64,000 nucleotides of DNA from Bacteroidales bacterium (GCA_015060905.1 SUXQ01000009.1:45077-109076), one strand, 5' to 3'; shown: positions 17,094 to 26,803, counted from the first letter of the stretch. Numbers and translations: made by a program. The notes: generated from the sequence alone by a model not told the origin.

Positions 17094-17105
17094 ATATCTG
17101 ATTAA

Positions 17106-17531
17106 TCAGATATTATTCAGTTTTTCTTGTGTAAGAGTGGTAAACTCTTTTTTGTCAAGAATATCTATACACTTTTGCAGGTCGTTCGGGCGTATAATGA
17201 CGCTTGCTGTAGAGCCTTGTGCAAAGGCATACATATATTCAATGGAAATGCCCGCATCGGTAATTGCGGCCAAGGCAACCTCGAGTGCACCGGGAACGTC
17301 GGGGCATTGGAGGCAGATTACGTCGTTAAGACTTGCTGCAAAGCTCTTTTCGCGTAGCAAGGCGCATGCCTTTTCAGGGTCGGATACAATGAGGTGCAAC
17401 ACTCCAAACTCGGCATTTTCGGATACCGTGAACGCCTTCATGTTTATTCCAGCTTCGCTGAAAATCTTTGCTACCTGACTGAATCGGCCTAAGCGATTCT
17501 CAAGGAATACAGATAATTGTTTTATTAGCAT
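17106..17531 (-). CDS. Tandem ACT domain protein
   Basis: This 141-residue protein consists of two ACT domains. The first is about 1-70 (IKQLSVFLENRLGRFSQVAKIF, with GINMKAFTVSE); the second is about 70-141 (CPDVPGALEVALAAITDAGI, with EYMYAFAQGSTASVII). ACT domains bind small ligands, usually amino acids. It lies 31 bases after paaK on the same strand. In Bacteroidota this pair often travels with indolepyruvate ferredoxin oxidoreductase genes, suggesting a sensor for aryl or branched acid metabolism. Those oxidoreductase genes are not in this window. Confidence 0.86.
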   Translation of the reverse strand: MLIKQLSVFLENRLGRFSQVAKIFSEAGINMKAFTVSENAEFGVLHLIVSDPEKACALLREKSFAASLNDVICLQCPDVPGALEVALAAITDAGISIEYMYAFAQGSTASVIIRPNDLQKCIDILDKKEFTTLTQEKLNNI

Positions 17532-17562
17532 CTTTTTTCTGTTTTGAAGGTGAAACTATCAA

Positions 17563-18870
17563 TTATTCAAATTTACGGTGGTCGATAGCATGTTTGGCTT
17601 TACCCATGCTGCGCTCGATAGTATTAGGCTCCACAATCTTTATGTTGGGCGAAATTCCTACAACGCTCTGCACTCTTGCTGTGATGCGTTTCTTGAGGTT
17701 GGCCAATTCTGTTATTCTGTCGGTGTAATATTCGGGGTGTACTTCTATCTGAATGTCAAAAGTATCGGTGTTGTTTACTCTGTCTACCTCAATCATATAA
17801 TAGGGTTCGCACTCGGGGAATTCCAAAATAATGCTTTCGATAGTCGAGGGGAATACGTTTACGCCGCGTATGATGAGCATGTCATCGCTGCGACCCAAAA
17901 TTTTGCTCATGCGTACGGCTGTACGGCCACATTCGCATGTTTCGTAGTGCAGAGTGGTTAGGTCGCGTGTGCGGTAACGTATCATGGGCATACCCCATTT
18001 TGTAAGGTTGGTAAATACAAGTTCACCCTTTTCACCGGGAGGCAGTGGTTCGAGAGTTTCGGGGTCGATAATTTCGGGGTAGAAGTGATCCTCCCACAAG
18101 TGTGTACCATTCTGACAGTGGCACTCGCAACCTACGCCGGGACCGCACATCTCTGTAAGACCGTAAATATCATATGCCTTGAGCTTTAATTTTTCCTCTA
18201 TTTCGTGACGCATGGCATCTGTCCAGGGCTCTGCTCCGAATACTCCCACGCGTAGCTTAAATTCGTTAATGTCGAGGCCGCTTTTTTTGATTGCATCGGC
18301 AATATATAGTGCGTACGAAGGGGTGCAGGCGAGTACTGTGCTGCCAAAGTCGTGCATCAGTGTTATCTGTTTTTCGGTGTTTCCGCTACCTGTGGGGACG
18401 ATTGATGCTCCAATAAGTGTACCGCCATCATGTGCTCCCAATCCTCCTGTAAAAAGACCGTAACCGTATGAAACTTGCATAATGTCATTTTTGCTGACAC
18501 CTGCTGCCATCAATGAGCGGGCTGTTACTTCGCTCCACATTTCAAGGTCCTCTTTTGTGTAACCTGCAACAATGGGCTTACCGGTTGTTCCCGAGGAAGC
18601 ATGCAGACGTACAATCTCTTCCATCGGCACACAGAATAGCCCGAAGGGGTAGTTGTCGCGCAGGTCCTGTTTGGTTGTAAACGGGAGCTTTGAAATGTCA
18701 TCGATACTGCGAATGTCCTGAGGCTTTACCCCACATTCGTCCATGCGTTTGCGATAGTAGGTGGAATCGTTGTATACATGTTCCACCATCTTTACGAGGC
18801 GTTCACTTTGCAGACGGCGCATCTCCTCTCTGCTCATGCATTCCACCTCTTTGTTCCAATACATTGTCAT
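17563..18870 (-). CDS. paaK: Phenylacetate-CoA ligase family protein
   Basis: This 435-residue adenylate-forming enzyme has the P-loop HASSGTTGKPIVAGYT (about 90-105), YDIYGLTEMCGPG (about 235), and the A8-like RSDDMLIIRGVNVFP (about 330-344). These are typical of PaaK. It activates phenylacetate or related aryl acids to CoA thioesters in the cytoplasm. The gene starts a leftward two-gene unit with a tandem ACT protein. No other phenylacetate catabolic genes are present, so in this organism it may work with 2-oxoacid oxidoreductases in amino-acid metabolism (inference). A palindrome overlaps its presumed promoter. Confidence 0.92.
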   Translation of the reverse strand: MTMYWNKEVECMSREEMRRLQSERLVKMVEHVYNDSTYYRKRMDECGVKPQDIRSIDDISKLPFTTKQDLRDNYPFGLFCVPMEEIVRLHASSGTTGKPIVAGYTKEDLEMWSEVTARSLMAAGVSKNDIMQVSYGYGLFTGGLGAHDGGTLIGASIVPTGSGNTEKQITLMHDFGSTVLACTPSYALYIADAIKKSGLDINEFKLRVGVFGAEPWTDAMRHEIEEKLKLKAYDIYGLTEMCGPGVGCECHCQNGTHLWEDHFYPEIIDPETLEPLPPGEKGELVFTNLTKWGMPMIRYRTRDLTTLHYETCECGRTAVRMSKILGRSDDMLIIRGVNVFPSTIESIILEFPECEPYYMIEVDRVNNTDTFDIQIEVHPEYYTDRITELANLKKRITARVQSVVGISPNIKIVEPNTIERSMGKAKHAIDHRKFE

Positions 18871-18911
18871 TGTCTTCTTGTTTTTGTGTCTTCTATGACG
18901 TTATTTTTTTA

Positions 18912-18935
18912 TTACTTTGATCGGTTGCAAAGTAA
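18912..18935. promoter_or_regulatory. Inverted repeat over the paaK promoter
   Basis: TTACTTTG (18912-18919) and CAAAGTAA (18928-18935) form a perfect 8-bp inverted repeat with an 8-base spacer. The right arm on the minus strand is TTACTTTG, one base from the -7 consensus, about 58 bases before the paaK start. It could be an operator bound by a dimeric regulator. Confidence 0.45.
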
Positions 18936-19006
18936 ATAAAAATTCTTTTTAACAAAAAAATATTATTAAATAATTTACTATGTGTATTGTGATGTTTTTT
19001 GAAAAA

Positions 19007-20332
19007 CTATTTTTTTACCGAACCAATGGGGATTCCTGATATTTTTTCAAGGGGAAAGCCTCGCTCTACAAGGCCGTTTATCATTGAATCGTGTGACGAA
19101 CTTGATTGATAGGGCAGAAGGTCGAATGTGGGGAGGGTGGCTGCAATATTTTCCATTATTTCTGATTGTATGCTTTCGTAGTGACTCCAATTTGTGTCGT
19201 TAGTGAAACAATATATTTGCAATGGTAGGCCATATTCGGTGGGCTCGAGGGTGCGTACCATTATGAGCATATTCTTGTGTACTGCCGGATGGTTTTTAAG
19301 ATAGTAGGTTGCGTATGCTCGGAACAGGCCTAAATTTGTGACTGTTGTTCCGTATGCGCACTCTTCGTGAGTGAGATTTTCTGAGGTCTCTTCCCGGCTT
19401 TGCATCAAGGTGATGAAGCGTCGCATTTCGGGTGAATATTCTTTTATTCTTTCAAGAAAATCGGGTGTGCATTTTTTGATATTATCAGTTTTTATTGTAT
19501 ATCCGCGCATTATACGTCGGCCGCCACTTTCTTTCATGCCTCGCCAATTTATGAAACTTTCGCTTATAAGGGTATATGGAGGGATTGTTATTATTGTGTT
19601 GTCAAAATTTTGTACTTTTACTATGGTTAATGAAATGTCTGTTACGGTTCCGTTGATGGCGCTGTGTGGAATCTCTATCCAATCGCCTAAACGTATCATG
19701 TCATTTTCGAGTAAAAGTATGCCTGCTACGAATCCCATGATTGTGTCTTTGAATATCAGCATAAGCACGGCGGCAAAGGCTCCTAATCCTCCGATAAGAT
19801 AAAAGGGGGATTTATTCGTTAGTATTGATATTATTATTATGATGGATATAAGATATATAATCATTTGGCTTATTTGCACGAATCCTTTTATGGGCTTGTC
19901 GTGATATTTTTTGTTCGTGTATGCCATGCTGCCTATGGATGAAAAGAGCGCTGTCAGCAGGCGTACTATTGTTATGATGAAATATATCCATGCTATATTT
20001 TCCAATATCGTTGAGAGTCTGGGGTGTGCGGTAAAGGCTACTGGCAGCATCCAAATGACTATTATTGGCGGGATAATGAGTGATATTTTCTTTAGTATAT
20101 TGTATTCTATAAGATTGGCGAGCAGGGGATGCGTTTTTTTCTTTTGCAGATGGAGAATTACCGAGTTTGATATTCTATGCAGCACTTTCCCTATTATAAA
20201 TGCTATAAGGAGTATTAGTATCATATATATTATAATATCTACCTGTTCGGTTATAAAATTTGGTACTCCTGCGTCTGATAGTATCTCTTTAATTTTGACG
20301 AGTATGCCTTTTGTGAATTCTTCTTTTTTCAT
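19007..20332 (-). CDS. MscS-type mechanosensitive channel (YbdG-like)
   Basis: This 441-residue membrane protein has several N-terminal membrane segments (about 35-190). The MscS pore/beta region follows: GGLGAFAAVLMLIFKDTIMG (about 185-204), then FVAGILLLENDMIRLGDWIE (about 205-224), and a cytoplasmic alpha/beta part. Length and layout are closest to YbdG (MscM-like) rather than the shorter E. coli MscS. It should open on membrane tension during hypo-osmotic shock. Its leader region contains a candidate structured RNA ending in a terminator-like hairpin 42 bases before the start codon, hinting at attenuation. Confidence 0.9.
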   Translation of the reverse strand: MKKEEFTKGILVKIKEILSDAGVPNFITEQVDIIIYMILILLIAFIIGKVLHRISNSVILHLQKKKTHPLLANLIEYNILKKISLIIPPIIVIWMLPVAFTAHPRLSTILENIAWIYFIITIVRLLTALFSSIGSMAYTNKKYHDKPIKGFVQISQMIIYLISIIIIISILTNKSPFYLIGGLGAFAAVLMLIFKDTIMGFVAGILLLENDMIRLGDWIEIPHSAINGTVTDISLTIVKVQNFDNTIITIPPYTLISESFINWRGMKESGGRRIMRGYTIKTDNIKKCTPDFLERIKEYSPEMRRFITLMQSREETSENLTHEECAYGTTVTNLGLFRAYATYYLKNHPAVHKNMLIMVRTLEPTEYGLPLQIYCFTNDTNWSHYESIQSEIMENIAATLPTFDLLPYQSSSSHDSMINGLVERGFPLEKISGIPIGSVKK

Positions 20333-20373
20333 GACTTTTTATCTGCTTAACAATTTAAATGTGAATATTGTTA

Positions 20374-20500
20374 TAAAAAAAGCCATGCTCCAGGGGAAGA
20401 GAGCTTGGCTTTCTTGTCCGGACAAACGCTTTTGTCCGTTCGGACATCGACTTATCGCAAGCAGATGCTACCGGTAAAATCTATTACTATGAAAAACACG
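20374..20500 (-). ncRNA. Candidate structured RNA / attenuating leader upstream of the MscS gene
   Basis: The gene-free stretch 20333-20647 is not featureless. Read on the minus strand, it holds a hairpin with an 8-bp stem CGGACAAA / TTTGTCCG around AGCG (plus 20419-20438), flanked by further GTCCG/CGGAC complementarity. Next comes an 11-position hairpin with one mismatch (plus 20380-20390 with 20401-20411) followed by a T-run, typical of a rho-independent terminator. The terminator lies 42 bases before the MscS start codon, and no -7 element was seen between them. It could be a leader with a terminator switch or a free small RNA. It matches no class I recognise; the 5' end is a guess. Confidence 0.42.
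20380..20411 (-). terminator. Terminator-like hairpin in the MscS leader
   Basis: Minus-strand stem AAGCCAAGCTC / GAGCATGGCTT (one mismatch, 10-base loop) followed by TTTTTTT. It ends the candidate RNA 42 bases before the MscS-like start. Confidence 0.65.
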
Positions 20501-20607
20501 ATTATATAACATTCGGGGCGTTTGCGTTGTTCACGAAAAGGTTGTGATTATACATTTATTAACTATTTTGCATTTTTAATGAGCGGTGAATTTGACAATT
20601 TTGTTTT

Positions 20608-20645
20608 ATAATTGAGAGTGGACTTAGAAAAACACTCTCAATTAT
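20608..20645 (-). terminator. Hairpin directly after the AddB-like gene
   Basis: A 13-bp perfect stem (20608-20620 with 20633-20645, 12-base loop) starts 3 bases beyond the stop of the AddB-like gene. In that direction it is not followed by a T-run (T-rich sequence lies on the other side), so it may serve as 3'-end protection or weak termination. Confidence 0.45.
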
Positions 20646-20647
20646 TT

Positions 20648-23503
20648 TTATTTTTCACCACAGAGGTTTTTATAGTCGCAATAGGTGCATCTCTCTTTTT
20701 CAGGGGTGCAATGGAAGGGTACCTTTATATTGAAAATTTCATCTATTGTTTTTTGCAAATGGTCGATAAATTCTTCGTGATATTGTGAATAGTCGGTAAC
20801 GGGTTGTTTGTTTATTTTTATTACATAATTTTCTCGCTGGGCTTGCGATTGTTTGTGTATGTATATCAAAGAGGGTGATATTTTTGAGCCATTATTTCTC
20901 ATTGATACTGCTGCCGAGTAGAGCATTGCTTGAAAAATATAGCCGCTGCGTTTGCCTGTGGGCGAAAAGAGTGATTCAACGTCGTTGGGTGTGTCGGGTT
21001 TTCCGCCTGTCTTGTAGTCTATTATTTCTATGGTGCTATTTTTGTAGTCCATGCGGTCCACACGTCCGCCGATGCTGAGTGATACTTTTTCTCCTTCTGC
21101 GGTTTTTGTTTCCATACGGAAATTGGCATCTTGTTCGCTGCCTATGTAACGGAACGGGGCATGTTCGGCGTCCATTTTTACGAGGCGCAACATGAAACGG
21201 TGGATAACTTCGCGGTTGATGAATTGTTGTCCGTCGTATTCGGGCTTTTCGTCATTTTCTCCCGTGAAAAAACACTCCTTGAAGGCTTTATCTACAAAGT
21301 GATAGAGCAGTGCATCTTTTTTGATGTATGGCTCAAGATGTGACTTTTCAATGTTCACTCCACTGTCTTTCACTATGTGGTCGTAGAGTAGTTCGGCCGA
21401 CTTATGGAATATATTTCCAAAATCAACTGCTTGTATTGTATTTTCAACCTCTTGATTGATTTTTAGTTTGGCTACATAATAGTAGTAGAATTTCATCGGG
21501 CAGTCGAGGTAGCGGTTAATGCCGCTTGGGGATAAAATAAGGGCTTTTGAGTTTTTACTATTATCGAAAGTGTCTCTTAACTGCTTTATTATTGCGGGTG
21601 TTTTATTTATTTCTCTGCTATTGTATGCTGCGGGCTTTTGTTCGGCTTTCAGGCTTATCTCCTGAATATCTTCGGTTCTTTCGGCGAGTAGTTGCATCAT
21701 GTATCGCGAGCGTTCGCCTTGTCCTGCACCCTCCGAGGAGTTGTTGTAGAGCATGGTGATATTTTCGGCACGCTGTATAAGGCGATAGAAATTGTAGGCG
21801 TACACTGAATTGCGATGCTCGGTGAGCATTAATCCGAATGCTCGGCGCAGATTATGTGGGATAAATGAATTTTGGTTGTTGTTGCGTGGTAAATTTCCTT
21901 CGTTTGCCGAGAGGAGTATAAGGTTTTTAAAGTCGAGGTTTCTTGTTTCCAACAGTCCCATTATTTGTAGTCCCACGACCGGCTCGCCATGAAAGGGGAG
22001 TGTCAGCGAGCCTGTCACGCGCATGAGTAGCGAGGCGAGTGTACGTAGTTGTAATTGCAGGTCGCCGCTATCTATCAGCGAGAGTATGCGCTGAGCCTGT
22101 GTATAGATGCTGAATAGTGATTCGCGGAATAGTTCATCGTATGTGTCGCTTGATTCTTCTGCGTGTGATTTATTGTTTGTGATTGTATAAATTATGTCGC
22201 GCAAATTGTTTATCCACGCTTTATTCTCTGTTGCGGGAGTGAAAATTTTTGCAAGAAATTCATCGGCGTGCAGTTGTTCGTTCGACGGAAAGAGTGTGCG
22301 ATTTTTTGTTATTTCTGTGTCGAGCGTGGCTGCATGTTCGCTGCATTGCAAGGTGTACGGGTGTTTGAGGATTGCATGTGCAGCATCGTAACGGAACTTT
22401 TTGCGCTTTTCGTCGTATCCTTTTATCTGTAATTCTATGAGTCGTTGCAGGAAACTGTAGACGGGTGTATGTGACACAGGGTAGCCCATCGTAACATTAA
22501 TATCGTGTACTGTGGGTGGAATGGAGTGTAGCACTTCGCCCAACAATCCTTCGTCGCATAATACAACTGCATTTTCAATTTCGTTGCCTTTGACGTTGCG
22601 CAATAGCCAATCGGATAAATAGCGTGTTTGTATATTTTCTGTTGTTGCCGCGACAAAGGTTATATTTTTCTTTTCATTAAGATTGTAGTATAGTTCTTGC
22701 AGTGCATTTGGGTATTTTTTCAGATTTTCGCGCATGAAGCGTCCCGCTTCGTGGTGCTTGTTGTAAATATATGCTACGTCGTAGTCCCAATAGAAGATTG
22801 CTTTTCCCTGCTCTTGCAGTATTTTGAATATTGCATCCTCGGCTCTGTTCAGGGCGTTGAAGCCTACAAATATATATTTTTCGTATGGGAAAGTGTGTTC
22901 TTTTTTCTGCCCGATTACGTCGCGGCACATCATTCCGCTGTATGCAATGCCTTCGCTGCGCAGAGTGTTGCGAAAATCGGTGTATATGGGTAATAGTACT
23001 TCCCATACGGACAGGAAACGACGTTTAATTTCGCTTTTTTCATCGGGATTGAAGTTTTTGAAGAATTGTCGAATGGCGTTTCTCTGCTCTTCGTCGAGGG
23101 TGTCTGTCGCGTTACCGATGGCGCGCAGTTCTTTTATGTTTGCAAAGAGTCTTTCGGCATCTACGAGGTTTTTATCAATGTCGTCGAAGTCTTTTATCAA
23201 CATTTCTCCCCAATAGTAGAATTTGTCGAGTGGCTCGTTGCTGTGGGTGTGTTTGCAGTATTCTTTGTAGAGCTTGCTGACTAATAGTATAATGTCGCCC
23301 TCGATAAGTTCGCTGCACTCCTCGAAAAGTTCGTTTATAGTCATATAGGCAGGACTCCACAATGGCTCGGCGCTCATTTTTTTCAGGTATTCGTTGAAGA
23401 AAAGGCCGGCGCGTTTGTTGGGGAATATTATGGCTTTGTCGGCGAGGCGATTGCCGTATTTTTCATATAAATCCTCGGCTACATATTTTAAAAATGCATT
23501 CAT
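20648..23503 (-). CDS. AddB-like PD-(D/E)XK nuclease subunit
   Basis: This 951-residue protein has an inactive helicase-like N-terminal body (IIFPNKRAGLFFNEYL near residue 25 replaces a Walker A). The C-terminal RecB-type nuclease has FGNIFHKSAELLYDHI (about 690-705), GGRVDRMDYKNSTIEIIDYK with catalytic Asp and Lys (about 815-835), and iron-sulfur-type cysteines (RYLDCPMKFYYYY at about 660, CTYCDYKNLC at the end). It matches AddB-like subunits of Bacteroidota. With the adjacent AddA-like helicase it should process double-strand breaks for RecA. It abuts the AddA-like gene with no gap. Confidence 0.88.
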   Translation of the reverse strand: MNAFLKYVAEDLYEKYGNRLADKAIIFPNKRAGLFFNEYLKKMSAEPLWSPAYMTINELFEECSELIEGDIILLVSKLYKEYCKHTHSNEPLDKFYYWGEMLIKDFDDIDKNLVDAERLFANIKELRAIGNATDTLDEEQRNAIRQFFKNFNPDEKSEIKRRFLSVWEVLLPIYTDFRNTLRSEGIAYSGMMCRDVIGQKKEHTFPYEKYIFVGFNALNRAEDAIFKILQEQGKAIFYWDYDVAYIYNKHHEAGRFMRENLKKYPNALQELYYNLNEKKNITFVAATTENIQTRYLSDWLLRNVKGNEIENAVVLCDEGLLGEVLHSIPPTVHDINVTMGYPVSHTPVYSFLQRLIELQIKGYDEKRKKFRYDAAHAILKHPYTLQCSEHAATLDTEITKNRTLFPSNEQLHADEFLAKIFTPATENKAWINNLRDIIYTITNNKSHAEESSDTYDELFRESLFSIYTQAQRILSLIDSGDLQLQLRTLASLLMRVTGSLTLPFHGEPVVGLQIMGLLETRNLDFKNLILLSANEGNLPRNNNQNSFIPHNLRRAFGLMLTEHRNSVYAYNFYRLIQRAENITMLYNNSSEGAGQGERSRYMMQLLAERTEDIQEISLKAEQKPAAYNSREINKTPAIIKQLRDTFDNSKNSKALILSPSGINRYLDCPMKFYYYYVAKLKINQEVENTIQAVDFGNIFHKSAELLYDHIVKDSGVNIEKSHLEPYIKKDALLYHFVDKAFKECFFTGENDEKPEYDGQQFINREVIHRFMLRLVKMDAEHAPFRYIGSEQDANFRMETKTAEGEKVSLSIGGRVDRMDYKNSTIEIIDYKTGGKPDTPNDVESLFSPTGKRSGYIFQAMLYSAAVSMRNNGSKISPSLIYIHKQSQAQRENYVIKINKQPVTDYSQYHEEFIDHLQKTIDEIFNIKVPFHCTPEKERCTYCDYKNLCGEK

Positions 23504-26500
23504 TTATTTAACCTCCTCTATTTTGTTATTATAAATGTACCATAAATATCCTTTTACGTTTGTGTAGCCCATGCGCATGAGTAGCGACATGTATTTATGC
23601 ACTTGTGCGGGATATTCGGGCTTGGGTGTGCCGAACTTGAAGTCTACGACTATTGCTTTTTCGCCATCGACCATCACTCTGTCGGGGCGATAATCTCTAT
23701 CTTCGTCGGCGTGCAGTATTGTGCACTCGTTGTAGAGTTTGTATTTTCCTTCGAACCATTCTTGGGCTTTGGGGTTGCTTAATGCTGTTTTTATAAGTTT
23801 CTCGATGTTGTTGCTTTCGGCGTCTGTGGCTATGATTCCTTGCAGACGCATTTTTCTTATCTGTCGGGAAAGTTCGGTACCTGTATGTATTTTTGATAAT
23901 AGTTCGTGCAATAGTTCGCCCCGAGCAATGTAGTCGAGTGTTTGTTGCTCTTCTTTTTTATTGGCAAGGAAACGGGTGAGATTGCGCGACTGTTTGAATG
24001 ATAGTTTGTTGTCGTATGATGCGAATTTTTGTACTATATTGGTAGGATTGTTGGTAAAGGGGTTGTCATTTTCGTGCTTTTCCTTTGCTTGTGAGGGTAC
24101 AATTTCGCCATAGGTGAATATTTGTTTCTCTTTGTCGTATATTGTATCTTCGGACGTGATACTTTCGAGCAGGGTCAGCAGTCGCTTGGAGATTGTGTCG
24201 CCGCGTCCGCCGCTTTTATCGGAAAAGATAATAAGGTTTTTCCCTGCGCGGGTACATGCAACATACAACAGATTGAGGTTGTCTACTAGTTGATAAAGGT
24301 ATTCGTGACTGTATTCGTTTTTATAGATTGATTCGAGCATACTGCTTTGATAATCTATCGGCAGGAGGCTTATTTCGTTGAAGGGCGGGACATTTGGCTT
24401 GCACCAGATGATGTTGCGGTGTCCGCCACCTGTAAGTTCCCATGTGCAGAAGGGGATTATTACTGTGTGAAATTCAAGACCTTTGGATTTGTGAATGCTT
24501 AGTATGCGTACTCCGTCACTTTCGCCGGCCGGAATGGATTTTTTGCTTATTTCGTCTTCCCAATTGTTTATAAAATCTTCTATTGCTGCCGGGTTTTCTT
24601 TCAAAAATCGTGCTGCGTGGTCGAGGAACGAGAAGATGTATGCTTGTTCGCCTTTTATTGTGTGTAGTTGCAGTATTTGTGTCAGTTGTTCTAAAATTTC
24701 ATACACGGGTTTCCGGCGGAGAGTTTCTATTTGTTGGTTGAAATTTTCGGGCAGGATTTTTTCAATATCTGTGTTTGTGGTCGCAGCGGTAATATCTATT
24801 TGGGTGTTTTTTACTGCATGTGAATAGCGCGATACAAGATAGGCGATGTTTATCTTGTCGTCGGGAGTGGAAATGTAGCGCAACGCTGCTATTAGTATGT
24901 TTAATGCGGTGGAAGAGGATAATAGATAGGCGTCGTCCGAGGTTATCGAGTAGCTTGGGAAACGCTCGCCGAACAGTTTGGCAATAGGGGCAATTTCCTT
25001 GTTTCGTCTTACAAGAATTGTTATATCTGACGGCTTTACGCCTTTTTCGTCGAGCAGGGTGCCGAGGGTGTTCATTAGTTGTTTGTAAACACTTTCTTCG
25101 AGAGTTCCATTCTCTTTGTCTATCATTCTTACTTCTACGTAGCCTTTTTGTGGCTTTTCGGGTAAAATCTCTTGCTCTACATCGCTGTATGCACGTGTAA
25201 GTTCTTCGCCGCTCTCGCCTAGTTCGTAGGTATATTGTTCGCTTATCTGGCGGGCGGCAGATGTAAATAATTTATTGTTAAAGTCAATTATATTACGTTC
25301 GCTTCGGCGATTAATCTTGAGTGTGTCGCTTTTTACTAGGTGGTTGGGAAATTCTTTTTCGAGATTGTTAAGTATGCTCCAATCGCTGTTTCTCCAGCGA
25401 TAAATTGATTGCTTTACGTCGCCTACAATCAGGCACTTGTTGCCACGCGATATTGCTTCGTGTAGCATGACTTTAAAATTTTTCCATTGCAACGAGGATG
25501 TATCTTGAAATTCGTCGATGAAAATGTGGTGTATTTCGGCACCTATCTTTTCAAAAATAAAGGAGGTGTTACCTGTTATCATCTGACTTAAAAGATATGT
25601 TGTTTGTGCAAGAAGGAAACGGTTTTCGCGATTGTTCTCTTCGTTTAACACTTGTGCGATGCTGTTGAGCAGTCGCAGTTGGTGGAAACGTTGTGTCGAT
25701 AGGCGGCAACTGTTAAGGATGGGAAGATTTTTCTCGCGCAGGATGATAGCTTGCTCTATAAGCGTAATAATCTCTTGACGAGTGGAAGGGGAGAGTGCCG
25801 GGGATTTTGACATTTTCTCGGGTGCTTCTACGCAGGTGGTAACAAATTTGTTGGCTATAGGAAATTCGTCATTCTTCAGTTTGGTGAAAAATCCCCACAA
25901 CCCCGATTTTTTCTGATAAAAATCATCTACTGTAAGCCCTGCTTCTTCGGCTATTGCAAAAAAACGATTGGCACATTCGTGTGCCACGTTTAGTATCTCT
26001 TTTTCTATGGAATTAATTGTTTTGCGATATTCGGCAAGCAATGCTCCGTTGTTCGCATCTATTTCTGTACGCAGTTTTTCACCTTTTTCTTGATAAACTT
26101 CACTTAGGATATTTTTTGCAAACTCTTTTATTGTTTCATTTATGTGCCAACTTTTGTCGTTGGAAAGATGCTCTTCGATGTATTCTACAAGCCACAGCAT
26201 CTCTTTGGCTGTGGGAGTAAGTTTTTTTATAAGGGTGTCCACTGCCTCTTCGAGCAGTTTTTCGCTGTCGAGGGTTATTGCAACATCGCCGCTTAGGTCA
26301 AGTTCGCGTGCAAGACCGCGAAGGATTGTTTGAAAGAATGCATCTATTGTCTGCACGCGAAAGTGGCTGTAGTCGTGCAACATCATCCTAAGAGCCCTAT
26401 CTGTACGCTCGCGTACCTCTGCGTCGCTCAGTTTGGGAAACGATGCGCGCACTATTTTAAAGTAGCTTTCCGAGGATGGCAGTGAATGAGAAATTCCATA

Positions 26501-26677
26501 AAGCTGGCTCAATATACGTTCTTTCATTTCGGCGGTAGCCTTGTTTGTAAAGGTTACTGCCAAAATATGTTTATATGCTGACGGATGGTCCACCAACAAC
26601 TTTATATACTCTACAGCAAGAGTGAAAGTCTTACCCGAGCCTGCCGATGCTTTATATACTTTTAAAGATGAGTCCAT
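23504..26677 (-). CDS. AddA-like UvrD/RecB helicase-nuclease
   Basis: This 1057-residue protein begins with Walker A KASAGSGKTFT (about 9-19) and motif Ia AVTFTNKATAEMKER. It continues with the Walker B region HIFIDEFQDTSSLQW (about 385-400), GDVKQSIYRWRNSD, a late motif SIHKSKGLEFHTVIIPF (about 730-746) and LLYVACTRAGK. The C-terminal nuclease motif is RPDRVMVDGEKAIVVDFKFG (about 1003-1022), with the catalytic Asp/Lys. It is the ATP-driven motor of the AddAB/RexAB-like recombination complex. The stop is followed at once by the AddB-like start, so the two are one operon. No -7 element was found upstream. Confidence 0.92.
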   Translation of the reverse strand: MDSSLKVYKASAGSGKTFTLAVEYIKLLVDHPSAYKHILAVTFTNKATAEMKERILSQLYGISHSLPSSESYFKIVRASFPKLSDAEVRERTDRALRMMLHDYSHFRVQTIDAFFQTILRGLARELDLSGDVAITLDSEKLLEEAVDTLIKKLTPTAKEMLWLVEYIEEHLSNDKSWHINETIKEFAKNILSEVYQEKGEKLRTEIDANNGALLAEYRKTINSIEKEILNVAHECANRFFAIAEEAGLTVDDFYQKKSGLWGFFTKLKNDEFPIANKFVTTCVEAPEKMSKSPALSPSTRQEIITLIEQAIILREKNLPILNSCRLSTQRFHQLRLLNSIAQVLNEENNRENRFLLAQTTYLLSQMITGNTSFIFEKIGAEIHHIFIDEFQDTSSLQWKNFKVMLHEAISRGNKCLIVGDVKQSIYRWRNSDWSILNNLEKEFPNHLVKSDTLKINRRSERNIIDFNNKLFTSAARQISEQYTYELGESGEELTRAYSDVEQEILPEKPQKGYVEVRMIDKENGTLEESVYKQLMNTLGTLLDEKGVKPSDITILVRRNKEIAPIAKLFGERFPSYSITSDDAYLLSSSTALNILIAALRYISTPDDKINIAYLVSRYSHAVKNTQIDITAATTNTDIEKILPENFNQQIETLRRKPVYEILEQLTQILQLHTIKGEQAYIFSFLDHAARFLKENPAAIEDFINNWEDEISKKSIPAGESDGVRILSIHKSKGLEFHTVIIPFCTWELTGGGHRNIIWCKPNVPPFNEISLLPIDYQSSMLESIYKNEYSHEYLYQLVDNLNLLYVACTRAGKNLIIFSDKSGGRGDTISKRLLTLLESITSEDTIYDKEKQIFTYGEIVPSQAKEKHENDNPFTNNPTNIVQKFASYDNKLSFKQSRNLTRFLANKKEEQQTLDYIARGELLHELLSKIHTGTELSRQIRKMRLQGIIATDAESNNIEKLIKTALSNPKAQEWFEGKYKLYNECTILHADEDRDYRPDRVMVDGEKAIVVDFKFGTPKPEYPAQVHKYMSLLMRMGYTNVKGYLWYIYNNKIEEVK

Positions 26678-26795
26678 TTTCTAATGTGTGTGGAGTGTCA
26701 GAATGTAAAATTACAACTTTTAGTTTAATATTCAGCATTCTTTCAACGGAATAATAAAAAAACATCCGTTTCTTTTTAGAACTACAAAATTGATG

Positions 26796-26803
26796 TATCT
26801 TTG
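26796..26803 (+). promoter_or_regulatory. -7 promoter element of the M6 protease gene
   Basis: TATCTTTG, perfect consensus. It overlaps an in-frame TTG at 26801, which excludes that as the start and supports ATG 26834. Confidence 0.65.

Noticed and set aside
20374..20520. SRP RNA, 6S RNA or tmRNA in the mscS leader
   Set aside because: None of the conserved sequence blocks of these RNAs could be recognised; kept only as an unclassified candidate.
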